From Thermoproteota archaeon (GTDB lineage: Archaea; Korarchaeota; JAOZGF01; JAOZFZ01): a DNA stretch of 30,114 nucleotides. Under the pieces are notes generated by a model. That model worked only from the letters and a program-made list of their open reading frames with translations. It was not told where the DNA came from and searched no databases. Below are positions 1 through 6,793 of this stretch, one piece after another. Within the stretch, counting starts at the first letter, position 1. Each line of letters starts with the position of its first letter. Position numbers and translations under genes: made by a program. The stretch is from NCBI GenBank assembly GCA_027492035.1, contig JAOZFT010000018.1, positions 1 to 30,114 on the forward strand, read 5' to 3'.

Positions 1-84
1 TATGTACATATCAGGATATTTGTCTTGTAGTTCTCTTGCATGCTTCCTTATCCACCTTATACTCTCAGCGAGCTCGCTACCCAT
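1..84 (-). CDS. Small protein, 3' end cut off by window edge (possibly DUF5678-like)
   Basis: An ATG at 84-82 opens a frame that runs off the left edge after 28 codons with no stop. The visible peptide is hydrophilic and helical, with a stretch reading RELQDKYPDMYI. That resembles the 'short helix, then kyp-x-x-aromatic-Val' opening of the DUF5678 family, but the fragment is too short to settle it. An AT-rich box (about 118-129, read on the minus strand) lies 35-45 nt upstream, a plausible promoter distance. The reading frame is likely real; the family is a guess. Confidence 0.35.
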   Translation of the reverse strand, partial: MGSELAESIRWIRKHARELQDKYPDMYI

Positions 85-414
85 ATTCGCACCTACAACA
101 TAGTTTAGACTACCTACTTAAATATTATTTTTTACCATATGAATCTTTCCCTCCTTTTCCCCAGAAATAATTAATAGCTTCATCTTTCCCAAGAAGAACG
201 TTTGCACTTCGCGACTTATGGTTTAGTCCAAGAGCCCTTTTAATTTTGACTTCAGCCGAAGTTGTACTTTTTTCTCCTGATATCTTTTAAAGGCTTTTAA
301 TGAAGCATCCTTAGAGGTTGAATTTGCCAGAAGTTTCCTTGTGAAACGTAACTACCAAACACGTTCTTTTGCTTACAGTTGGCGCCATTTATTTTGTGGG
401 TGAAAGAATTCTTT
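85..414. other. Intergenic stretch, no supported gene
   Basis: About 330 bases between the edge gene and the MFS transporter. Both strands contain only short frames. The longest (minus, 125-286, about 54 codons) has no ATG, GTG or TTG giving a reasonable product and shares its span with a second open frame in another phase. It may contain decayed coding sequence, but I cannot name it. Confidence 0.4.
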
Positions 415-1584
415 TCAGTTTTCTATGTCCTGTGCTGACGCCCGGTAAAACATCATCATAGCTAAGAAAAGAAGCATAGAGGAGGTAAGGAAAGGTGTAG
501 TTGGGTTTAGATAATCATACATGTAACCTCCAATGTATGGTGATGGAATAGCTGCTACAGCTCGGTAAGTGTTTATTTTAGAGTACTCTAACACCCTGTA
601 CTCCTTTTTTGAGTTCATGGACACTGCTTTGTTGTAAGAAGGTATCCACAACGAAATTGATAATCCAACCATTATCACTCCCAAAATAAGTGAGTAAACA
701 GATTTCAGAACACCTAAAAATAAAGCTGAAGAAAGTCCTGCAAATTCGGAAAGTATCAACCCTTTGATGTAACCTATTTTATCAATCCATTTGCCTGTTA
801 TGTATTGTGTCACTAAGGTGGTGAAACCCATTATGGAGTTTAAAAAACCTACCTCTACGGTTGATAAACCGTATGCCTGACTCATGAAAGCATTTAATAA
901 AGGAGACCATAAGGCCCAACCAAACCTATCCAGAACCGTGGAAATGTAAAGCCAAGTCAATTTCTTTCTAGGTTTCAGAACAGAGGCAATTTCTCCCCAA
1001 GAAATTTTTTCACCTTTCCTTGCAGAAGTTTCTATACTGCCAACCCAAAAAAGTAAGGTTCCTGCCAGCACCGTCACTCCTGCAAAAATAAATGTTAGTC
1101 GGTACCCTACTAAACTAGCTAGTACACCTGACACTGAAGGTATAGATACACGTGCAAGGAAAAACCAAGACACAACTATCCCAAAGGCTTCACCCATTTT
1201 TTCTTTAGAAACAGACTCAGCAACCATTGCCCCTCTTGCTGATTGTCCCCCAAAAAAAGAGAGCATGTTTAAGGCGTATGCTAAAATAAACCATATATAA
1301 AATCTTGTTGAAGCTGTTACGAATAAACTCACAGCTAAAGATAAACCAGCTAAAATTATGAAAGGTTTCCTGCCGTAGTAATCTGCAAATAACCCTAAAA
1401 AAGATATGGGAACAGCTACTGAAAGACTAGATAGTGTAGTTATTTCCCCTATCCTACTCATTCCATACCCTAAAGATACCAAGTAAAGAGGGAAAAGAGT
1501 AAAGAAAGTACTGCTGCCCACACCGCTCAAGAAAGAATATAATGAAAGAATACGAATATTCCTTGTTAAACCCATATGTTTCAT
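415..1584 (-). CDS. Major facilitator superfamily (MFS) transporter
   Basis: A 12-helix membrane carrier of the major facilitator superfamily. Hydrophobic segments run throughout. The family's loop 2-3 motif A is clear (GLFADYYGRKP, about 60 residues in), and a weaker copy (GKWIDKIG) lies in the corresponding loop 8-9 of the second half, as expected for the duplicated six-helix fold. I place the start at the ATG at 1584 (MKHMGLTRN), because the preceding 45 codons of the open frame are not family-like and because archaeal MFS proteins usually have only 10-15 residues before helix 1. An AT-rich box near 1650-1660 could serve as TATA element. The substrate is not predictable; drug or sugar efflux-type families are the nearest in style. 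It follows LysX on the same strand about 190 nt downstream, but a functional link is not shown. Confidence 0.85.
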   Translation of the reverse strand: MKHMGLTRNIRILSLYSFLSGVGSSTFFTLFPLYLVSLGYGMSRIGEITTLSSLSVAVPISFLGLFADYYGRKPFIILAGLSLAVSLFVTASTRFYIWFILAYALNMLSFFGGQSARGAMVAESVSKEKMGEAFGIVVSWFFLARVSIPSVSGVLASLVGYRLTFIFAGVTVLAGTLLFWVGSIETSARKGEKISWGEIASVLKPRKKLTWLYISTVLDRFGWALWSPLLNAFMSQAYGLSTVEVGFLNSIMGFTTLVTQYITGKWIDKIGYIKGLILSEFAGLSSALFLGVLKSVYSLILGVIMVGLSISLWIPSYNKAVSMNSKKEYRVLEYSKINTYRAVAAIPSPYIGGYMYDYLNPTTPFLTSSMLLFLAMMMFYRASAQDIEN

Positions 1585-1772
1585 CTTTAATAAATTTTTC
1601 TTGACTGCACTTCCATGGAAGGAATTTGCCATGAAACATTTAATTCTTAATTTAAAATTTTTTGGTGAAAGCCTTTCTGGGAAAAAAAGAAAAGAAGCAG
1701 TAAAGTATGCAATCAACACTGTAACGTATAATGAATAAACTCAAAAAATCTAAGACTAGGTAAAGAACTGTT

Positions 1773-2633
1773 TTATTTTTTCAGTTTCTCTCTCAGGTAA
1801 CTTATTATTTTACCAGCTATATTCTGCCCTGTAGCAAATGTCAATCCTCTGAATTGAGGTGAATGATTTACTTCATGCACCAACAGTTTGTCCCCTTTCT
1901 CAATTAAGTCTATCCCAACTATTTCGCCGTAAACAGCATCTGAAGCTTTTAAGCTTATTTCAGTTATTTCAGGGGTTATTTTACATTTTATTGCTTTACC
2001 GTTAACAGCTAAATTGCTCCTCCAATCTTTTTCAGCGTTATATCTATACATTGCCGCGACTACTTCATCTCCTACCACGAAAACCCTTATGTCTCTTGTG
2101 TTTTTAATGTATTCTTGAACATAATACACTTTTTGGTATGAATTACCTAGTAGTTCCCTGTCCTCCAAAACTGCTTTCCCTGATTCATAATCATTTACTT
2201 TAGCTACTAACCTACCCCAGCTTCCAATTGAAGGCTTAAGGATGCAAGGAAAACCTATTTTCTCCATTGTTTTAAGAGCTTGCTCTTTATCGAAGGCCAC
2301 AAAAGTTTTTGGAGTTGGCACCTTTCTTCTCAACAAATTTAGAGAAGTAATTATTTTGTCACCGCATAAACTTATGGTTTTAAATGAATTTATGATTTGA
2401 ACCCCCCAATTTTCAAGTAAAGCAGTGGAGTAATAGGCGTCGAAAAAACCCATAACTCTTTGTAAAACAAGTTTCTGCTTCCAATCTTGCCTTAAACCAC
2501 TACATTCAGCAGATATTGGTAAAGATAAATCGTTAATGAAAGCTAAATTTAACTTAAGTCCTTCCTTTTCGCTTTGCTTTAATAAAACTTTTTCTTCCCA
2601 TGAAACCCTGCTGCAAAGAATAGTTGCCTCCAT
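1773..2633 (-). CDS. lysX: LysX-type ATP-grasp ligase (LysW/amino-group carrier-protein ligase)
   Basis: An ATP-grasp enzyme of the RimK/LysX family. LysX attaches alpha-aminoadipate (ArgX: glutamate) through an isopeptide bond to the C-terminal glutamate of the carrier protein LysW, the first step of carrier-protein lysine or arginine synthesis. The central ATP-grasp region is very typical (KPSIGSWGRLVAKVND, then YYVQEYI and RDIRVFVVGDEVVAA). The metal/substrate region near the C terminus reads HEVNHSPQFRGLT. Family members usually have Glu before the Phe here (EVNH/T-x-x-EF); this protein has Gln. Length (286 residues) is normal. No lysW, lysY, lysZ, lysJ or lysK is in the window, so whether it serves lysine, arginine or another product is open. 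A LysE-type exporter lies two genes upstream on the same strand. The ATG at 2633 is the only good start. Confidence 0.82.
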   Translation of the reverse strand: MEATILCSRVSWEEKVLLKQSEKEGLKLNLAFINDLSLPISAECSGLRQDWKQKLVLQRVMGFFDAYYSTALLENWGVQIINSFKTISLCGDKIITSLNLLRRKVPTPKTFVAFDKEQALKTMEKIGFPCILKPSIGSWGRLVAKVNDYESGKAVLEDRELLGNSYQKVYYVQEYIKNTRDIRVFVVGDEVVAAMYRYNAEKDWRSNLAVNGKAIKCKITPEITEISLKASDAVYGEIVGIDLIEKGDKLLVHEVNHSPQFRGLTFATGQNIAGKIISYLREKLKK

Positions 2634-2715
2634 TTAGAACCCTTTTCCTTTTTAGATGGTTTTCAAATTGAAAAAAGTGTTTTTAGAGCTTAAAGCCTTT
2701 ATTTTTAACTTTAAC

Positions 2716-2751
2716 GTAACAAAAGTCACTCCAACTTAGAGTTTTTGTTAC
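2716..2751 (-). promoter_or_regulatory. Hairpin-forming inverted repeat between the dtxR-like gene and lysX
   Basis: Outer arms of 9 bp match perfectly (2716-2724 with 2743-2751), and inner arms of 4 bp (2728-2731 with 2739-2742) close a 7-nt loop, leaving a 3-nt bulge. It sits 52 nt after the DtxR-type gene and about 83 nt before the lysX start. A TATA-like A/T run (2697-2711) follows it in the direction of transcription. It could be a terminator of the upstream gene or an upstream regulator site for lysX; the sequence alone does not decide. Confidence 0.45.
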
Positions 2752-2803
2752 AAGAAGAACAAGGCTTATTTGTTTCTTTCAAGTTTAAATTGAGATAGTT
2801 TCT

Positions 2804-3502
2804 TTAAGATTTACTGCTTACCTGTTTTCCCCCGTAAACAGCAGCTGCAATTCTCCGGTTTAAAACATGTAAATCAGAGTTTATTTCAATGGTTATGTAT
2901 TCTCCAAAAGGGTCTCGACTTCCAATTTTCACTTTTACACCTGGCTTCAAATGAAGTGAAGAAAGGTAATTCAGGATTTCACGGTTTTCATCCGCGATTT
3001 TTACAATGACCACTGTACTTCCTGGTTTAAAATCAATCAAAGGCTTTGAAAAGTCTTCAAACACTCCTCCACATGAGGTAGGTATTGGGTTTCCATGTGG
3101 ACAAGTTTTAGGGTGCCCTAACACTTTTCTAAGCGACTTAATCATGTCCTCAGTCAAACTATGCTCCAATCTACAAGCTAATTCATGAGACTTGTCCCAG
3201 TCCATGTGAAGGATATCAGTTAATAATCTCTCTGCCAATCTATGTTTCATAATTACATTTAAAGCTATTTTTCGTCCTTTTACAGTTAACTTAACGCCTT
3301 TATAAGGTTTATGAACAATGTAACCCTGCTTCTTTAACCTTTTCACAGTATTTGTAATTGTACCTAAGGCAACTTGCATTTGTTGAGCAATTTCGCTTGT
3401 TTTAGCCCATCCCTCTTTCTCTTCAAGCCTGTAAATTGCTTCCAGGTACTCTTCAACTATTTGAGATATCTGTTCCCCTTCTTGAGGAGCTATGTTCACC
3501 AT
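2804..3502 (-). CDS. DtxR/IdeR-family metal-dependent transcriptional regulator
   Basis: A full-length, 232-residue, three-domain metalloregulator. Residues 12-75 form the winged helix (recognition helix around GTITNTVKRLKKQG). Residues 80-150 form the dimerisation and metal domain, with the family signature KHRLAERLL, SHELACRLEH and HPKTCPHGNPIP. Residues 158-225 form the C-terminal SH3/FeoA-like domain. By alignment to DtxR, ligands map to H87, E91, H106, C110, E113 and H114. A cysteine at position 110 (DtxR C102) is the iron-type choice; Mn-type MntR has glutamate there. The residue matching DtxR M10 is a glutamate (about E18), so I call it probably iron-responsive without certainty. The ATG at 3502 is preceded by a weak GAGGGA element. 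A perfect palindrome in its own promoter suggests autoregulation. Targets are not visible, apart from possibly the flanking transporter genes. Confidence 0.88.
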   Translation of the reverse strand: MVNIAPQEGEQISQIVEEYLEAIYRLEEKEGWAKTSEIAQQMQVALGTITNTVKRLKKQGYIVHKPYKGVKLTVKGRKIALNVIMKHRLAERLLTDILHMDWDKSHELACRLEHSLTEDMIKSLRKVLGHPKTCPHGNPIPTSCGGVFEDFSKPLIDFKPGSTVVIVKIADENREILNYLSSLHLKPGVKVKIGSRDPFGEYITIEINSDLHVLNRRIAAAVYGGKQVSSKS

Positions 3503-3526
3503 GTACTAATTCCCTCATTCAATAAG

Positions 3527-3550
3527 TACGATTAATCGTATTTATAAATT
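3527..3550 (-). promoter_or_regulatory. TATA box with abutting 14-bp perfect palindrome (probable DtxR-type operator)
   Basis: On the minus strand an AATTTATAAA box (3541-3550) is followed immediately by the palindrome TACGATTAATCGTA (3527-3540). The expected start of transcription is near 3520, so the palindrome covers the space between TATA and initiation, a classic archaeal repressor position. It lies 25 nt before the start codon of the DtxR-family gene, so autoregulation is the simplest reading. Confidence 0.6.
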
Positions 3551-3661
3551 TTTCTTTTCGCACTTTTCAACCCCTTTTTTCCCAACTTTTGAACTTTAAT
3601 CTAGATTCTAATTCATCCAATTTAAGCGGAGAGGAGGGTGTTTTCAAATAGGTAGCTACTT

Positions 3662-3679
3662 CGAAAAAGATGTTTTTCG
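3662..3679 (-). terminator. Short hairpin after the LysE-type gene
   Basis: A perfect 7-bp inverted repeat (CGAAAAA/TTTTTCG) with a 4-nt loop begins 13 nt after the stop codon of the LysE-family gene. The A/T-rich stem is weak, but the position and the following T-rich tract fit a 3'-end signal. Confidence 0.35.
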
Positions 3680-3691
3680 TCTTTATGATTT

Positions 3692-4384
3692 TTAAGGCAG
3701 AAAAAGTTTAAAATATGGAGCTAGACCTGAGTACATGAATTTAACGCCATAAAACATTATTACGAGTGAAATTAAAACCAAGAAGGCACTATAGATCTTA
3801 CTGCTAAAGAATTTTCTCCCCTTCTCTGCTATGGTGGATAGAATGATAAGCCAGAAATAATCCATCCAAATATGGGAAACAAAAAGTATAAATATACCTA
3901 AGGATCCTGCCAAGTTTAAAGCTTGAATAATTAAGGTTCCTCCTACAAAAACCCACCAAATAAGGAAGTAGGGGTTTAAAGCTGAAAGCAAAACACCTGT
4001 TAATAAAGGGGATTTAATTTTGGAAAAAGTAGAATCCTTAGAATTGCTTAAGGAGTTACTTCCATACCCCTCCTTGACAGTGTCTCTCACCATTAAGTAA
4101 CCTAGAACAATTAAAAGAACCCCTCCTACAACACTTATTAAGTCTCTCAGAAGGCTTCCCGTCAAGAAAAAAGCCAGGTTAGCGGCAATTAATAAAATTA
4201 AAGGGAACTCTACAACCATGTGGCCAGTACTCATCTTTAAACCTGCCTTCCATCCCTCATCTGAACCCATAGCTATTGCTGAGGCGGTTAAAGGGCCAGG
4301 AGCAAAAACTCCAGAGGATGTAATCAAAACAACTTGAAAAATAAAACCTAACAACAATTCTCCCTCGTTTTTGAAAGAAAACAT
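3692..4384 (-). CDS. LysE/RhtB-family amino-acid exporter-like membrane protein
   Basis: A six-helix membrane protein of the LysE superfamily, whose characterised members export lysine, arginine, homoserine or threonine. The family's N-terminal signature is present (GVFAPGPLTASAIAMGSDEGWKAG, shortened here), as is the mid-protein NPYFLIWW motif (usual NPxxxxFW type). A polar loop of about 25 residues (rich in Ser, Lys and Asn) separates helices 3 and 4. I choose the ATG at 4384 (MFSFKNEG) over a TTG 21 nt upstream, because the extra residues add nothing and the ATG is better placed relative to an A/T-rich box at about 4441-4452. The gene precedes the DtxR-type gene on the same strand with about 190 nt between them. 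The substrate is unknown; proximity to lysX makes a basic amino acid attractive but unproven. Confidence 0.8.
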   Translation of the reverse strand: MFSFKNEGELLLGFIFQVVLITSSGVFAPGPLTASAIAMGSDEGWKAGLKMSTGHMVVEFPLILLIAANLAFFLTGSLLRDLISVVGGVLLIVLGYLMVRDTVKEGYGSNSLSNSKDSTFSKIKSPLLTGVLLSALNPYFLIWWVFVGGTLIIQALNLAGSLGIFILFVSHIWMDYFWLIILSTIAEKGRKFFSSKIYSAFLVLISLVIMFYGVKFMYSGLAPYFKLFLP

Positions 4385-4635
4385 CGAGAAAGTTAAGTTT
4401 TTCAATGAGTTTAATTTTTCTCCAAAGGTTAATTCTTATTTTTAAAAATTTTTCTCTTACCGGTTTTATTAACTTATTATTGGTACAATTTTCTGAGGAT
4501 ATGTGAAGTTCGTGGAGTGTGGAAGCAGAGCAAAGTCGCATATTCCCTATATTTTTTGGAGTTTAGTAGTGCTATTTCCCTAAATGCTCAAAAATTTCTT
4601 CCCGCTTAACAAATTTTTAAAAGGGAGTGAATTGG

Positions 4636-4680
4636 TTAAAAAATATGTTTAACAAATATTTGCAAAACAGGTTTTAGGTG
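4636..4680 (+). promoter_or_regulatory. Probable promoter and ribosome-binding site of the acyl-CoA dehydrogenase gene
   Basis: An A/T box (TTAAAAAATAT, 4636-4646) lies about 45 nt before the start codon, predicting a transcript start near 4668. An AGGTG element at 4676-4680 is 7 nt before the ATG. A second A/T run at about 4611-4621 is an alternative TATA element. Confidence 0.35.
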
Positions 4681-4687
4681 TTTTGAA

Positions 4688-5890
4688 ATGGATTTCTCTT
4701 TAAGTGAAGAACAGGAATTAATAAGGAGAAATATTAGGGAATTTTGTGAAAAGGAACTGGAGCCTGTAGCTCCTGAAATAGATGAGAAAGGGGAAATACC
4801 GAGAAGAATAATTAAAAAAATGGGTGAACTCGGCTTTTTTGGCGTTTTTGCATCTTCTGAATACGGTGGGTCTGAAGGTGACTACGTTTCAGCGGCAATT
4901 ATAGCTGAAGAAATAGCTAAAGCAGACATAAGTGTAGCCACCTCTGTTTATTACTTGTTAAATGTTGCATGGGGAAAAATAGTGGAAATGTTTGGAACAG
5001 AAGAGGTCAAAGAAAAATATCTCCCAAAAATGATTAAGGGAGATTTCTTCATAGGAATAGCTTCAACGGAGCCTGGAGGAGGTTCAGACTTGGCTTCAAT
5101 CAAGACAAACGCTGTCAAAAAAGGAAACAAATTTTTTATAAATGGAGAAAAGGCATACATTAGCGGAGTAAGGGAATCCTCACTTTACGGTGGAGGCTAC
5201 GTCACCCTAACGAAAACAGACCCTGCCAAAGGCCATAAGGGAATAAGTCTTTTATTTGTTCCAATAAAAGAAACAAAAGGTATTTCAACAAGTTTGATCC
5301 ATAACATGGGCAGGACAGGTATATCAACGGGAATAATAACTTTTAAAGACGCTGAAGTGTCTGAAAATTACTTAATAGGAGAATATAACAGAGGATTTTA
5401 TCATGCAATGACTGGTTTCAACCATGCAAGACTTCTTGTTGCAGCTGCATGTGTAGGCTCAGCTGAAAAAGCTCTCGAAATAGGAATAAATTACATTAAA
5501 GAAAGGAAAGCATTCGGCAGACCAATAGGGAAATATGAAGGTATACAGTTCCAATTAGTTGACGATTACACGCAACTAGAAGCAGTGAAACTAATTATTT
5601 ACAAAGCAGCATGGATGATAGACCAATACCACAGAAACAAAAGGTTTACTCAAAGAGAAATAGGCACTGTAGTTGCTGAAGCCAAAAGTTTAGCGCCTCA
5701 AATAGCTTTCAAAACAATAAAGGATGTAATGATGTGGCATGGAGCGTTTGGTTACTCGACGGATTCACCTCTTCACAGGGCATTTAAAGGAGTTACATCC
5801 TATGTTGTAGGTGCTGAAGGAGCACAAAACATAATGAAAATCATAATAGGAAGTGCTTTACTTGGGAAAGAATTTGTCCCATACAGATAA
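4688..5890 (+). CDS. Acyl-CoA dehydrogenase (FAD-dependent)
   Basis: A full-length (400 residues) acyl-CoA dehydrogenase, which oxidises an acyl-CoA thioester at the alpha-beta bond using FAD and passes electrons to an electron-transfer flavoprotein or similar acceptor. It has the N-terminal helical domain (starting FSLSEEQELIRRNIREF), the middle beta domain with the signature FIGIASTEPGGGSDLAS, and the C-terminal helical domain with ERKAFGRPIGKYEGIQFQL. The catalytic base in medium- and short-chain enzymes is a Glu in a 'YEGtsqI' motif; here it aligns to E377 in GAEGAQNIM. The substrate chain is not predictable. The next gene, an SDR-fold protein, follows 72 nt later on the same strand, and the pair may belong to one acyl-CoA or branched-acid pathway. 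No ETF, thiolase or CoA ligase is in the window. Confidence 0.9.
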   Translation: MDFSLSEEQELIRRNIREFCEKELEPVAPEIDEKGEIPRRIIKKMGELGFFGVFASSEYGGSEGDYVSAAIIAEEIAKADISVATSVYYLLNVAWGKIVEMFGTEEVKEKYLPKMIKGDFFIGIASTEPGGGSDLASIKTNAVKKGNKFFINGEKAYISGVRESSLYGGGYVTLTKTDPAKGHKGISLLFVPIKETKGISTSLIHNMGRTGISTGIITFKDAEVSENYLIGEYNRGFYHAMTGFNHARLLVAAACVGSAEKALEIGINYIKERKAFGRPIGKYEGIQFQLVDDYTQLEAVKLIIYKAAWMIDQYHRNKRFTQREIGTVVAEAKSLAPQIAFKTIKDVMMWHGAFGYSTDSPLHRAFKGVTSYVVGAEGAQNIMKIIIGSALLGKEFVPYR

Positions 5891-5962
5891 AGATTTTTCC
5901 ACCCCCAAATTCTTATCTTATGCATCGTTTTTTCTATGTTGTAAACAGGGTGGAGGATAAGG

Positions 5963-6754
5963 ATGGATCTGGGTTTGAAAGGTAAAGTTGCTGTTGTAAC
6001 TGCTTCAAGTAAAGGGATAGGTAAAGCTGCAGCTTTTAGCTTGGCTCAAGAGGGAGCTAATGTAGTTCTATGCGCTAGAGGGAAGAAAACTTTGGAAGCG
6101 GCAGCGGAGGAAATTAGGGAAAAAACAGGTGTAAAAGTGTTAGCTGTACAAGCTGATGTTTCAAAACCAATGGATATAAAGAATTTAGTGAACCAAGCAA
6201 TAAAAGAATTCGAAACAATAGATATTCTGGTAAGTAACGCAGGAGGTCCTCCCCCAGGAGAATTCATGGATTTCACAGATGAAGATTGGAACTACGCCTT
6301 AAACCTAAACTTTTTAAGTGTAATTCGTTTAATCAGGGAAGTTATACCTTACATGAAAGAAAAAAGGTGGGGAAGAATAATAAACATCTTGTCTGTGGCA
6401 GCTAAACAGCCTTTCGACAACCTTGTTTTATCTAATGCAGCAAGAGCTGGAGTAATAGGTTTAACTAAAACCTTATCCAAAGAATTTGCGAAATTTAACA
6501 TATTAATCAATAATGTTTGTCCCGGTTTAACAGCAACTGATAGATTGAAAGAAGTCATTAAAGCTAAAGCTGATAAAGATGGAGTAAGCTATGAAGAGGA
6601 AGAAAAAAAGTTTGTTGCTGATGTGCCTTTAAAAAGGTTAGCGAAACCTGAAGAAATAGCCAACTTAATAGTTTTTCTCGCTTCTGAAAAAGCAAGCTTC
6701 ATAACAGGTGCAACCATCCAAGTGGACGGCGGGTTCATAAAGGGAAATTATTGA
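5963..6754 (+). CDS. Atypical short-chain dehydrogenase/reductase (3-oxoacyl-ACP-reductase-like)
   Basis: A 263-residue Rossmann-fold SDR. The cofactor loop TASSKGIGK (residues 13-21), the NAGG motif (92-95) and the C-terminal GATIQVDGGF are standard, and an aspartate after the second strand (ADVS, 64-67) is present. The active site is not standard. Ser144 is kept, but the positions that should hold the YxxxK pair (157 and 161) are Ser and Arg, within the segment LVLSNAARAG. A recognised SDR subgroup resembling beta-ketoacyl-ACP reductase has this SNxxR pattern, so it is probably a conserved variant, not decay. A strong Shine-Dalgarno sequence (GGTGGAGG, 5949-5956) fixes the start. Its partner gene is the acyl-CoA dehydrogenase just upstream. 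The substrate and even the reaction type are uncertain. Confidence 0.82.
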   Translation: MDLGLKGKVAVVTASSKGIGKAAAFSLAQEGANVVLCARGKKTLEAAAEEIREKTGVKVLAVQADVSKPMDIKNLVNQAIKEFETIDILVSNAGGPPPGEFMDFTDEDWNYALNLNFLSVIRLIREVIPYMKEKRWGRIINILSVAAKQPFDNLVLSNAARAGVIGLTKTLSKEFAKFNILINNVCPGLTATDRLKEVIKAKADKDGVSYEEEEKKFVADVPLKRLAKPEEIANLIVFLASEKASFITGATIQVDGGFIKGNY

Positions 6755-6760
6755 GAAATG

Positions 6761-6775
6761 AGGGAAATCTTCCCC
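6761..6775. terminator. Small hairpin between convergent genes
   Basis: A GGGAA/TTCCC inverted repeat with a 3-nt loop occupies the 39-nt gap between the SDR gene and the convergent amidohydrolase gene. It could terminate transcription from both sides; the stem is only 5 bp. Confidence 0.3.
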
Positions 6776-6793
6776 TTAAACCAGTGAAAAAGG

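Noticed and set aside
125-286. Minus-strand 54-codon open frame ending in a Lys/Gly-rich tail
   Set aside because: It has no start codon or ribosome-binding site, and another open frame overlaps it; possibly a remnant but not supportable.
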